DNA of 29,326 nt, taken from the IMG/VR virus record IMGVR_UViG_3300044940_000160, positions 1-29,326 of that record. One strand, given 5' to 3'. The notes under the pieces were generated by a model that had not been told where the DNA came from, did no database searches, and saw only the letters and a program-made list of their open reading frames with translations. Position numbers and translations under genes: made by a program. Positions 22,422 to 29,136 of the stretch are shown here, in pieces. How positions within the stretch are numbered: the stretch's first letter is position 1; each line of letters opens with the position of its first letter. The DNA comes from a virus.

Positions 22422-22637
22422 ACATATATGCTATGTCCTACTTTAAGAAGATTAATAAATCTCCGAATTTCGGACTTCTTTCAGGGTGTCAAACTGAATT
22501 ATTATGCTGCAAACATACACATATTTATTTACTCTTTATAGGTCGTTTTAGCAAAGAAGAAACACCTTTTAGGGTGTTGATTTCCAAGAACAAGTATAAA
22601 TACGTGCGTATTTATTAGGTTGTTTTTTCATAATGAT
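22422..22637. other. Structured convergent gap, possible small RNA
   Basis: No convincing gene. The region contains TCCGAATTTCGGA (near 22462-22474) inside an AAGAAG/CTTCTT pair, AACACC/GGTGTT (22561-22578), and TAAATACG-TG-CGTATTTA (22597-22614) followed by TTGTTTTTT (22619-22627), a terminator-like end. An open frame of 61 codons (22433-22618, plus) exists, but its end lies in the last hairpin and it has no family resemblance. The sequence could encode a small RNA between two transcription units that meet here. Confidence 0.4.
22597..22628 (+). terminator. Second terminator-like hairpin in the convergent gap
   Basis: An 8-bp perfect stem TAAATACG/CGTATTTA with loop TG, followed by ATTAGGTTGTTTTTT. 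It faces the plus strand and may be a back-up stop for the late transcript or the end of a small RNA. Confidence 0.5.
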
Positions 22638-23516
22638 TTATTGTTTAGTTCTGTAAACCATTTCTCCACTTATCTCAAATTGGAATTTCTTTGCGAAATC
22701 TTCCAACGTCATTTCAACTTTCATAGTTGCACAGTACTCCTTCCAATCTTTTTGGAACACTGCTAAGGGCATACTTATCCTTTTATCTATCTGCGACATC
22801 GGCACTACCGTTGCCAACACACTCGCAACACCTACACTGCGGTTAAGCCTTTGAGGGTTTTCACGTCTTTCAAAATACTTTTGATAGTCCTCCATAATTT
22901 CTTGTTTTTCGTTTTCGCAAAGGGTCTTGGCAGTCGTTTTGTAAACCACAGGAGGCACCGTTTTAGTAGCCATTTTACGTTGTATCTCTCCGTTCTTGAT
23001 GTTCTTCACAAAGTTGCCTATGCTCTTATCATCTTTTAGAGGGAACTCGTTGGCTTTAAAAAAGAATACTAACTCTTCTTTCGTAAAGTCCACGCCCATC
23101 AGCATACCCACTTCCTTCACAGTCTTTTTGTACTTCACTTTAAATATGTCCAGATAAGTGTCCAAAAATAACTTCACCTTGTTAGAGGTTTCAGATTTTT
23201 GGATATACAGTAACAGCACAAAGTCCAGCTTTTGCGTAGTCCAGTCAATCGTATATTTCTTATACATCTCCTTAATGACCTCCATCGTCTTGGCTGTATT
23301 AAGACCTGTGTCTAAGTAGCAAATAAATTCGTTGAGCTGATGGAGATAAATTGTCCTAACTTCAACCACTTTCACCAACCCTAATTCAGCTTTATTTAAC
23401 AAGCATTGAAACTCATTGCCTACAAAAAACTTTGCAGGGTCGTGCAGCCTTAACGTAGTGAATGCGTCGCAAAACAACTTCCCATTCCAATTATTTGAAA
23501 ATTTTAACTGCTCCAT
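22638..23516 (-). CDS. Early-region protein, possible ASCH/PUA-like N-terminus
   Basis: A 292-residue protein, last of the early operon. The first 85 residues (KFSNNWNGKLFCDAFTTLRL, then FFVGNEFQCLL and GLVKVVEVRTIYLHQLNEFI, split here) show the beta order of ASCH/PUA-like domains, which bind RNA or modified bases: 'W..K....~fTT~R......~~vGd.~.v.l~.......a.v~~v~~~~l'. The rest is helical, with a C-terminal segment ISMPLAVFQKDWKEYCATMK. I do not recognise the whole protein. A role in early phage regulation or replication is a guess from its place in the early operon. Confidence 0.45.
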   Translation of the reverse strand: MEQLKFSNNWNGKLFCDAFTTLRLHDPAKFFVGNEFQCLLNKAELGLVKVVEVRTIYLHQLNEFICYLDTGLNTAKTMEVIKEMYKKYTIDWTTQKLDFVLLLYIQKSETSNKVKLFLDTYLDIFKVKYKKTVKEVGMLMGVDFTKEELVFFFKANEFPLKDDKSIGNFVKNIKNGEIQRKMATKTVPPVVYKTTAKTLCENEKQEIMEDYQKYFERRENPQRLNRSVGVASVLATVVPMSQIDKRISMPLAVFQKDWKEYCATMKVEMTLEDFAKKFQFEISGEMVYRTKQ

Positions 23517-23540
23517 GATTAATGATTATTAATTGGTATA

Positions 23541-23570
23541 AAAAAAGCCTACTTTTTACGGTAGGCTTTT
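23541..23570 (-). terminator. Intrinsic terminator within the early operon
   Basis: Read on the minus strand: AAAAGCCTAC, loop CGTAAAAA, GTAGGCTTTT then more T. It lies after the stop of the Gam-like gene and before the last early gene, so part of the early transcript may stop here. The stem core AAGCCTA/TAGGCTT repeats the one at 22391-22421. Confidence 0.75.
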
Positions 23571-23595
23571 AGGTTAGTATTGAGTTTTAGTTTTA

Positions 23596-24042
23596 CTATT
23601 CGTCGTCATCAGACTTTTCCACAACCAATTTGGCTTCGTTAGTCTTTACTTCAATACCGTATGCTGCCAAGTCAATGTTTTGCATATTCTTGAAAGTGAA
23701 TCCTATGGAACTTGGGTAGTCATCTATAAACTTTCCGATAAGCTCCTTATTCTTTTCATTGAAGTTATACACAGGGCTTGCCGTTTTCCAGACCAACTTT
23801 GCAGCACCTAAGTTGCAAGACTTTCTGAACTTACCATTCTCATCTTTAAACCAGTCGGGGTTTTTATTGGCAATTTCGGTCAATTCCTCTGTCGCCTCCT
23901 TGATTTCCTTGTCCAGCAAAGCCTTGTATTCTTTGGCTTCCAAAATCTTACGAGCCAAATCTCTTGCTTTTTGCGTGGTTTCTACGACTTGGACAGCCTC
24001 AACAACCTGTTTTTGGGCTTCCTTTTCTTCTTGAATAAACAT
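23596..24042 (-). CDS. Possible Gam-like nuclease-inhibitor protein
   Basis: A 148-residue protein with a long N-terminal coiled coil (about 5-60, EAQKQVVEAVQVVETTQKAR then ARKILEAKEYKALLDKEIKE), a loop PDWFKDENGKFRKSCNLG near 64-81 and a beta/helix end. Mu Gam has the same plan (a long helix followed by a beta hairpin around a 'G...~....G.i~~r~' stretch), and it binds linear DNA ends to block nucleases. The position in the early operon downstream of MuB fits Mu's kil-gam order loosely. The acidic C-terminus (VEKSDDDE) is unlike Mu Gam. The call is tentative. Confidence 0.45.
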   Translation of the reverse strand: MFIQEEKEAQKQVVEAVQVVETTQKARDLARKILEAKEYKALLDKEIKEATEELTEIANKNPDWFKDENGKFRKSCNLGAAKLVWKTASPVYNFNEKNKELIGKFIDDYPSSIGFTFKNMQNIDLAAYGIEVKTNEAKLVVEKSDDDE

Positions 24043-24088
24043 AGTTAAATGGGGTTTTAATTGTGATTAAATAAACAGTAAACTGATA

Positions 24089-24499
24089 TTAACTACCATC
24101 ATGCAGCATTTTTACAGGTGGCGTAGCACTTTTGTTTTCTCTTTGCCTTTCCCATGTAAAGTGCCTATTGTGCCTTTCATGGATTTGTTTGTAGATACTC
24201 TCAAATGCTGACCAAAACTCTTCTTGTGTTTCCAGCAATTCATAAAGTGTTTCTGCCTCTACCATTGTTAGTTTTATGGTTAGAAAATCCCGCAAAAACC
24301 AACCTTTTTTCCCCGTTGCTTTGTGTAGTTTGCTGTAAACACTGTTCAAAATACTTGCATTCTTTAAGTCCACTAATTTGGTGATGGGTGTAAATACCAC
24401 CAATGCCGTTGATGTCATCATGAGCCACCTACGAAAAGCCTCTACTTCCGTAGGAATAATTTTATACTTAACCAGCTCGTCTATTTCAAAGATGTCCAT
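24089..24499 (-). CDS. Hypothetical early protein
   Basis: A 136-residue protein. It has an N-terminal acidic helix, an aliphatic segment MTSTALVVFTPITKLVDLKN at about 28-47, a central basic stretch KLHKATGKKGWFLRDFLTIK and a C-terminal helix rich in His and Arg (HERHNRHFTWERQRENKS). No family recognised. It starts 3 bases after the stop of the preceding gene and is clearly part of the early operon. Confidence 0.55.
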   Translation of the reverse strand: MDIFEIDELVKYKIIPTEVEAFRRWLMMTSTALVVFTPITKLVDLKNASILNSVYSKLHKATGKKGWFLRDFLTIKLTMVEAETLYELLETQEEFWSAFESIYKQIHERHNRHFTWERQRENKSATPPVKMLHDGS

Positions 24500-24502
24500 G
24501 CG

Positions 24503-25000
24503 CTAATTCTTACTTGTAAATTTATAGAGATAAATAAGGCTTTGCATTGCCCAGCTTTGCACTTCGCTACATTGATGCAGGGTAGTGTAGTGGTATAGCA
24601 TCTCGTCGAGATTGGAAATAATAGTTTCCTCCTCGCTGTCAAACTGACTTTTATAGTAGAAAGGCTTGTGGTAATCGTGATATTGTTTAGGTTTACTTTT
24701 CATATTACCAGCAAGAGGTGCAGCCCCAATATCTGTTACTCTAAAAGCTGTCTGCTGTGTTTTTTGGCATAAACGATTGATAAACAAGGTATCTACTTCG
24801 TTCCATTTTCGTTCCCACACTGCCCAAAACATATTTAGCGTAACTAAATGAGACATATCTTTTCCTTCTTCAACACTTAGTTTGTCTATAAACTGAATAG
24901 CTAATTCAGTAGATAAAATTTGCAGTAGCATACTGTCTATGCCTGTGATGGCTGCTACTTTTTCACGAATATTTGAGTTACTTTTTGTGGCTGTATTCAT
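24503..25000 (-). CDS. Hypothetical early protein after MuB
   Basis: A 165-residue, mostly helical protein. It includes FIDKLSVEEGKDMSHLVTLN and MFWAVWERKWNEVDTLFINR, then a tyrosine- and histidine-rich loop YHDYHKPFYYKSQFDSEEE, and a final helix ending LIYLYKFTSKN. It lies 18 bases after the MuB stop. No family recognised. In Mu-like phages short genes after B are often non-essential early (semi-essential) functions. Confidence 0.55.
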   Translation of the reverse strand: MNTATKSNSNIREKVAAITGIDSMLLQILSTELAIQFIDKLSVEEGKDMSHLVTLNMFWAVWERKWNEVDTLFINRLCQKTQQTAFRVTDIGAAPLAGNMKSKPKQYHDYHKPFYYKSQFDSEEETIISNLDEMLYHYTTLHQCSEVQSWAMQSLIYLYKFTSKN

Positions 25001-25018
25001 AGAGGGTGCATTTAGCTA

Positions 25019-25945
25019 TTAACGTATTCTTTTCAACAGTTCTAAAGAAACCTTAGTATCCTTCGCCAACTTAGCGACATTCGTGATAGAACTTTTTAAC
25101 TTACCAAAGTTGCTTGCGTGATAGGTTTTTATGAAGTTCACACAGTCATCATCGTCAATACCGTATGTCTTACAGATAACCTCCACCAACTTGTCTTCTG
25201 GCTTTTGTATTTCCTGCCAATATTCAATACGCCTGTGCAGTTCTCTAAAACCCATCGTGTCTTTACGGACTCGCATATCCATATAGTTTTTGAAATACGT
25301 AGTACCTGCCAACACGATGCCCAATCTATCTACCGTCCTATCATAAATCAATCGGATTAACCGCAAACAGTTGTCATTGAGTTTGCCCACATCATCCAGC
25401 AACAACAACGTACCCTGTTGCTTGGTAAGTGCCTGCACGACCCCCCGCAGTATCGTAGCCTTGTCGCCTTCCCTTTCCACCCCTAACTCCTCTGCTATGC
25501 CTTGCAAAAACTGTTTTTGGTTCATCAATTCATCACAAAGCACGTAGTACGTTGCCTTTGGATTTTCTTTTTTGTACTCTTGCAAGGAGCAAGTTTTACC
25601 GTAACCAGTTTCTCCGTAAATAGCCAACATTCTGCTATTAATTTGGGCATCTTGGCAAAGATTATGAATAGTCAAAAATCCTTTGCCTTTGATGATACGC
25701 CAGCGAAATTGCTGACTAACCTCATTTATTTCTACAGTATCTTGTTGGCATACAGCCTCTACTTTCCACCAAATCTCGTCTGATATTTTTTCCCATTTAT
25801 CATTTAATATGTTAGAGATATTGGCTGTAGAAACCTTAGCAATCTCTGAGAAACGATTTTGGCTAATTCCCTTACTCTGCAAATAGGAGTCTATCTTCTT
25901 TTTAATAGCTTCCTTTTGTAGCTGTGTTAAAGCTGGTGTTTTCAT
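25019..25945 (-). CDS. MuB-like AAA+ ATPase, transposition target selector
   Basis: A 308-residue protein. Residues about 10-45 form a helix-turn-helix (KGISQNRFSEIAKVSTANIS), as in MuB. The AAA+ core follows: Walker A GETGYGKT at 111-118, Walker B LLLLDD at 180-185, and IVLAGT (sensor-type) at 210-215. The C-terminal region carries helices ending NVAKLAKDTKVSLELLKRIR. MuB binds target DNA with ATP, recruits MuA and stops self-insertion. The usual Walker B ends in Asp-Glu. Here the second acidic residue is Asp, so hydrolysis may be altered. The gene follows MuA by 13 bases, the normal A-B order. Confidence 0.9.
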   Translation of the reverse strand: MKTPALTQLQKEAIKKKIDSYLQSKGISQNRFSEIAKVSTANISNILNDKWEKISDEIWWKVEAVCQQDTVEINEVSQQFRWRIIKGKGFLTIHNLCQDAQINSRMLAIYGETGYGKTCSLQEYKKENPKATYYVLCDELMNQKQFLQGIAEELGVEREGDKATILRGVVQALTKQQGTLLLLDDVGKLNDNCLRLIRLIYDRTVDRLGIVLAGTTYFKNYMDMRVRKDTMGFRELHRRIEYWQEIQKPEDKLVEVICKTYGIDDDDCVNFIKTYHASNFGKLKSSITNVAKLAKDTKVSLELLKRIR

Positions 25946-25958
25946 AATGTATGTAGAT

Positions 25959-28277
25959 TTAGTCGTTTACGTATTCATAACTTGGCTCTTCACCATCGTA
26001 CAAGCCTGTGTTCTGTTCTGTTGATAGTGTAAATGCCGTTTCACTTTGTGGACTTACTGTAGTCCACTTGCGTACAGGGCTGTGTGCTTGTATTTGGCTT
26101 TCAAAGTCTGCCACAAGGCTTTCGTACATTGCCTTGTGTGCTTCATGTTGTCTTTGAAGCCTTTTCAACTCCGCATTTCCATCGCCAATTATCAATTTAT
26201 CTTCCTCCGTTTGTTCTACCTTAGCTCTCTGTGCCGTTGGTTTTTCATAAACCTCACAGATAAAAACTTCCGTAGTAGGGTTGTAGAGATAAATTTTGTT
26301 AGTGTCATGAGGCAGGTATTTAACCTTGTAAAGCCCATCGGCAGAGACTTTTTTGCGAATATCCTCTCGGCTCAACAAATCCACAGGCAGTTTGTAAATC
26401 CTATCTTTGACTTGGAGTTCAAATCTCCTCTCTGCCACCGTAGTTACACAGCCTAAATGATGGGCAAAAATTTGCACCATTGCCAATTCGTCAAGCACAG
26501 TACATTGGGGTTGAATATTTTCTAAAAAGTACTCTAAACGAGTCTTTTTACGGTTCTTCGGGTGCCTTTCATTACACTTAAAGTCCCTATATTCATTCCA
26601 CTTCGATATTACTTGCTCAGTAGTTACGCATTGATGAGGGCTATTCGCCTTACGAACATCTGGGTTTTGTTTACCAGATTGCTTGGTGGACTGTATGTTG
26701 TTGCCCACGTACCATTGCAGTTGCGAAAAGAACTCGTCTTGAGCTATTCGCTGCCTACTCTCGGCCAATTTTGCTTGTGGCTTTTGGCGTAAAGTCGTGA
26801 AATGAAATAGTCTTTGCAGTTCCTTTTCAAATTCACTCTTCACCCTTTTATTCTGTCCATCCTGTCTATCCTGTCCATCCTGTCTATCCTGTCCATCCTG
26901 TCCATCCTGTCTATCCTGTCCATCCTGTCTATCCTGTCCATCCTGTCCATCCTGTCTATCCTGTCCATCCTGTAATCCTGTCCTTTTCCTAGCACCCTTC
27001 GTGAAAATTCTCTCCATTTCCACTTCGTAAGGTGCGATAAACTTCCCTGTTTTTTCTTTAATGAACAGCATAGCATTGTAGAGAGCCTTAAAAACAAGTT
27101 CTTTATTATAACTAAGACCATGAGCAGACCCCAAAGGTATATCTGTGGCAGCATCCCAAATAGTGTAGGTGATTAACCTATCCGTACTTGCGACCAGCGT
27201 ACCATTAGGTTTGGTTTTTAGTAGATAGAAGTTGTTGTAGTAATCATCCATTGTTACCAAACTTAATGAATATGTAGGCAATTTCAACCTGCTAAAAGGA
27301 CTGTACTTATCGTTATGGTACTTCGTTCCGTGCCTATAAGCATCTGCGTTCACTACAAAATCTTTGTCCGTAATGAACCTTCTAACAGTTTCAAAATCTA
27401 CTATTTCGTAACTGTATTCATGCAAATTCTTGTTAAAAACCAAATCTCCAACTTGTATCACCTCACCTGTTTGCGTATTTACATACTCAACTTTCGTGTA
27501 CAGGCTTTTATCACTCATTCCCCTGCTGTTATTATCAATAATTTGCCCTCTAAAATTCCTTTTGGGCAATACTTTGAGAGGCATATCTCGCAAAATCTCT
27601 TTCGCTATCTTGCAAAATGCACTGTAAATAGCCGGTGCAGATAGCTTAGTAGTGCCTTCGGTGTACAGTTTGTAGATGATAGCCTTGTGCCACTGTTGAA
27701 ACTTCGAATTATTTTGGTTGTTCTTTCGCCCGTCTATCAGGCTTTTCCAGCCTTTTTCTTGAAAAACTTTGATTTTGTTTTTCAATGCGAGTGAAGTTTT
27801 AAGAGCTTTACCGTAAATACTGCCACTTTGCCACTCCTCGTTCATCAACAGAAGTAATTCTTCCCAACTTACTTTACTTGTAAAGTTTGGCACTGCCTCC
27901 AGCCACCCAACTAACGACATCATTTGTTGGGCTTCTTTTTCCGTAAGCCCTTCTTGGATACATTCAGCATAAATTGATAACTTAGGTTTGATGTGGCTAA
28001 GTATATCTAACTTCAATAACTCTTTTTGATGGCTTCCCAACAAACTTTGCTCATGCATAGCCTCTGACAGCAATTTTTCTCTACTGCCTAACTTCTCTCT
28101 ATGACTTTTTAACTTCTCATCATATAGAATATACTTTTTGCACTGATACTCCATTTGTTGTATAACATTTTGAGCCACTTTTACTCGCACATAATCATAA
28201 AACTTCATATCTACTTGCCGCACTCTGTCATAGCTGACCCATAATTGGTTAGCTAATAGCATTACGTTTGGTGTCAT
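25959..28277 (-). CDS. MuA-type DDE transposase with in-frame repeat insertion
   Basis: A 772-residue protein in the A position beside MuB. Residues about 140-340 correspond to DNA-binding and linker domains. The DDE core starts with Asp344 or Asp345 in SLVTMDDYYNN (339-349), continues with IWDAATDIPLGSAHG (373-387), and reaches the Glu candidate E506 in AKLAESRQRIAQ (502-513). In the usual place of the second Asp, after PYEVEM, the sequence has Glu422 (PYEVEMERIF). A 39-residue run of DGQ/DRQ units (437-475) follows at once. Residues 640-772 form the beta-barrel and C-terminal MuB-contact part, acidic at the end (GEEPSYEYVND). It would cut and join phage ends if active. Confidence 0.85.
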   Translation of the reverse strand: MTPNVMLLANQLWVSYDRVRQVDMKFYDYVRVKVAQNVIQQMEYQCKKYILYDEKLKSHREKLGSREKLLSEAMHEQSLLGSHQKELLKLDILSHIKPKLSIYAECIQEGLTEKEAQQMMSLVGWLEAVPNFTSKVSWEELLLLMNEEWQSGSIYGKALKTSLALKNKIKVFQEKGWKSLIDGRKNNQNNSKFQQWHKAIIYKLYTEGTTKLSAPAIYSAFCKIAKEILRDMPLKVLPKRNFRGQIIDNNSRGMSDKSLYTKVEYVNTQTGEVIQVGDLVFNKNLHEYSYEIVDFETVRRFITDKDFVVNADAYRHGTKYHNDKYSPFSRLKLPTYSLSLVTMDDYYNNFYLLKTKPNGTLVASTDRLITYTIWDAATDIPLGSAHGLSYNKELVFKALYNAMLFIKEKTGKFIAPYEVEMERIFTKGARKRTGLQDGQDRQDGQDGQDRQDGQDRQDGQDGQDRQDGQDRQDGQNKRVKSEFEKELQRLFHFTTLRQKPQAKLAESRQRIAQDEFFSQLQWYVGNNIQSTKQSGKQNPDVRKANSPHQCVTTEQVISKWNEYRDFKCNERHPKNRKKTRLEYFLENIQPQCTVLDELAMVQIFAHHLGCVTTVAERRFELQVKDRIYKLPVDLLSREDIRKKVSADGLYKVKYLPHDTNKIYLYNPTTEVFICEVYEKPTAQRAKVEQTEEDKLIIGDGNAELKRLQRQHEAHKAMYESLVADFESQIQAHSPVRKWTTVSPQSETAFTLSTEQNTGLYDGEEPSYEYVND
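26853..26969. repeat. Thirteen 9-base repeats inside the transposase gene
   Basis: On the plus strand the unit is CTGTCCATC or CTGTCTATC (Y = C/T). On the coding strand it gives GATGGACAG (Asp-Gly-Gln) or GATAGACAG (Asp-Arg-Gln). The order shows a higher 45-base period (C T C T C). The period of 9 keeps the reading frame open. The same TCCTGTC-type motif forms the array at 29137-29326. Confidence 0.95.
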
Positions 28278-28298
28278 AGCTTTATCGTTTTTATTTTT

Positions 28299-28336
28299 AA
28301 AAAAACACTACCAACAACCCTAAAATTGTTGGTAGT
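28299..28336 (-). terminator. Terminator-like hairpin upstream of the transposase
   Basis: ACTACCAACAA (28307-28317) and TTGTTGGTAGT (28326-28336) form a perfect 11-bp stem. On the minus strand it is followed by GTTTTTTT, so it is a classic intrinsic terminator just 22 bases before the transposase start codon. It could stop transcripts from the two small upstream genes, or act as an attenuator in front of the transposase. Confidence 0.8.
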
Positions 28337-28386
28337 TCATGATTTGCCTAATACCCAATACACATGGGTAGCAATAGATTGGTACT

Positions 28387-28833
28387 TCAATCTCTTGCCG
28401 TTGCTCCGCCACAACCAGACTGTTTGTCGTCTCCGTCTCTTCGTCTTTCACCCTTGCTTCTTGTAGTATTAGGCGACAACTCGAGTAAGACTGGGTAATG
28501 CGTGTAAGATTTGGGATTGTGGTACACCACATAGAGCTGGTTATCAGCATCCATCAAGTACCTTTTGCGGTAGTCCATCACCAAACCAACCGTAAATAAA
28601 CTTGAGGGAGTAGCCTCATAAACTAAATATTCCAAGACACGTAAAGCCGTATCTCTTTTGTCATAGTAGTCCATTACCAAGTCTTTACACTCAAAATCAT
28701 CCCCCATTTCATTCATCTCTATCCTCACGATTAATACTTTATAGCTATCTTTAGGAATAGAAATGTCCTTTGTCTGCTCATTCAGATAGTCTTTAATCTT
28801 CCGAATAGCACTGTTTTTCAATTCAATGGGCAT
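28387..28833 (-). CDS. Hypothetical early protein, C-terminus possibly frame-shifted
   Basis: A 148-residue protein. Residues 1-117 look like a compact alpha/beta protein: SYKVLIVRIEMNEMGDDFEC, a long helix with TALRVLEYLVYEA, and QLYVVYHNPKSYTHYPVLLE. The last 30 residues are Gly-, Arg- and Asp-rich (SKGERRRDGDDKQSGCGG) and unlike the rest. A neighbouring +1 frame from about 28475 to 28320 reads ILQEARVKDEETETTNSLVV and VPIYCYPCVLGIRQIMNYQQ, more protein-like, and ends in the terminator hairpin. So one base change near 28465-28475 may have moved the C-terminus. No family recognised. Confidence 0.5.
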   Translation of the reverse strand: MPIELKNSAIRKIKDYLNEQTKDISIPKDSYKVLIVRIEMNEMGDDFECKDLVMDYYDKRDTALRVLEYLVYEATPSSLFTVGLVMDYRKRYLMDADNQLYVVYHNPKSYTHYPVLLELSPNTTRSKGERRRDGDDKQSGCGGATARD

Positions 28834-28835
28834 AT

Positions 28836-28994
28836 TTACTCACCGTCGTTTATATCCCGCAGTAAATCTTCAATTCCTTTTCGAGAAGCACGAAGCCTCT
28901 CTACTTCCGCCTGTGCATCAAGCTCTACTTGCTTTTTCCAACCTGCATGATTACAAACTTGATAACATCCAGACTCTTCTTTTTTATGATTCAT
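28836..28994 (-). CDS. Small early protein of 52 residues
   Basis: An ATG at 28994 opens 52 codons to TAA 28836-28838, ending 2 bases before the next gene's ATG. The product begins MNHKKEESGCYQVCNHAGWK, with a Cys-x-x-Cys-x-His group, and continues as a charged helix (QVELDAQAEVERLRASRKGI). It is the first early gene in view. It may be a small metal- or DNA-binding protein, but no family is recognised. Confidence 0.55.
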   Translation of the reverse strand: MNHKKEESGCYQVCNHAGWKKQVELDAQAEVERLRASRKGIEDLLRDINDGE

Positions 28995-29020
28995 GACTGA
29001 AAAAAGATTAAAAGATTAAT

Positions 29021-29050
29021 TAAAAATTTGAACTCCCAACAGAGTTCAAA
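29021..29050 (-). terminator. Hairpin before the first early gene
   Basis: TTTGAACTC (29027-29035) and GAGTTCAAA (29042-29050) form a perfect 9-bp stem, followed on the minus strand by ATTTTTAATTAAT. It lies 26 bases before the ATG at 28994, so it is either a terminator of upstream transcription or a leader hairpin. Confidence 0.6.
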
Positions 29051-29053
29051 GCA

Positions 29054-29095
29054 GTAGATACTATGATTATATACATCTATGTCAAAGAACTTTTT
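29054..29095 (-). promoter_or_regulatory. Possible early promoter with GTTCTTTGACA motif
   Basis: On the minus strand AAAAAGTTCTTTGACATAGATG is followed by ATATAATCATAGTATC. A TTTG-bearing -33 element of this form is common in front of Bacteroidota genes. The -7 element expected about 20 bases on (TAnnTTTG) has no exact match here, so the call is tentative. It would drive the early operon. Confidence 0.35.
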
Positions 29096-29136
29096 GCAAA
29101 CCTTCCGTCTGCATAGCACAGGCTTTAACTGTGTCT

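Noticed and set aside
22433-22618. 61-codon plus-strand frame after the terminator
   Set aside because: It follows a strong terminator, ends inside another hairpin and has no recognisable features. Kept only as a low-probability alternative to a small RNA.
26840-27154. 104-residue minus-strand frame with Met-Asp-Arg repeats
   Set aside because: It is the alternate-frame reading of the 9-base repeat in the transposase gene. The longer transposase frame explains the DNA.
28320-28550. Separate 76-residue gene overlapping the early gene
   Set aside because: Its first 25 residues are the shadow of the real frame. Only the last part looks protein-like, so a shifted C-terminus is a better explanation than a separate gene.
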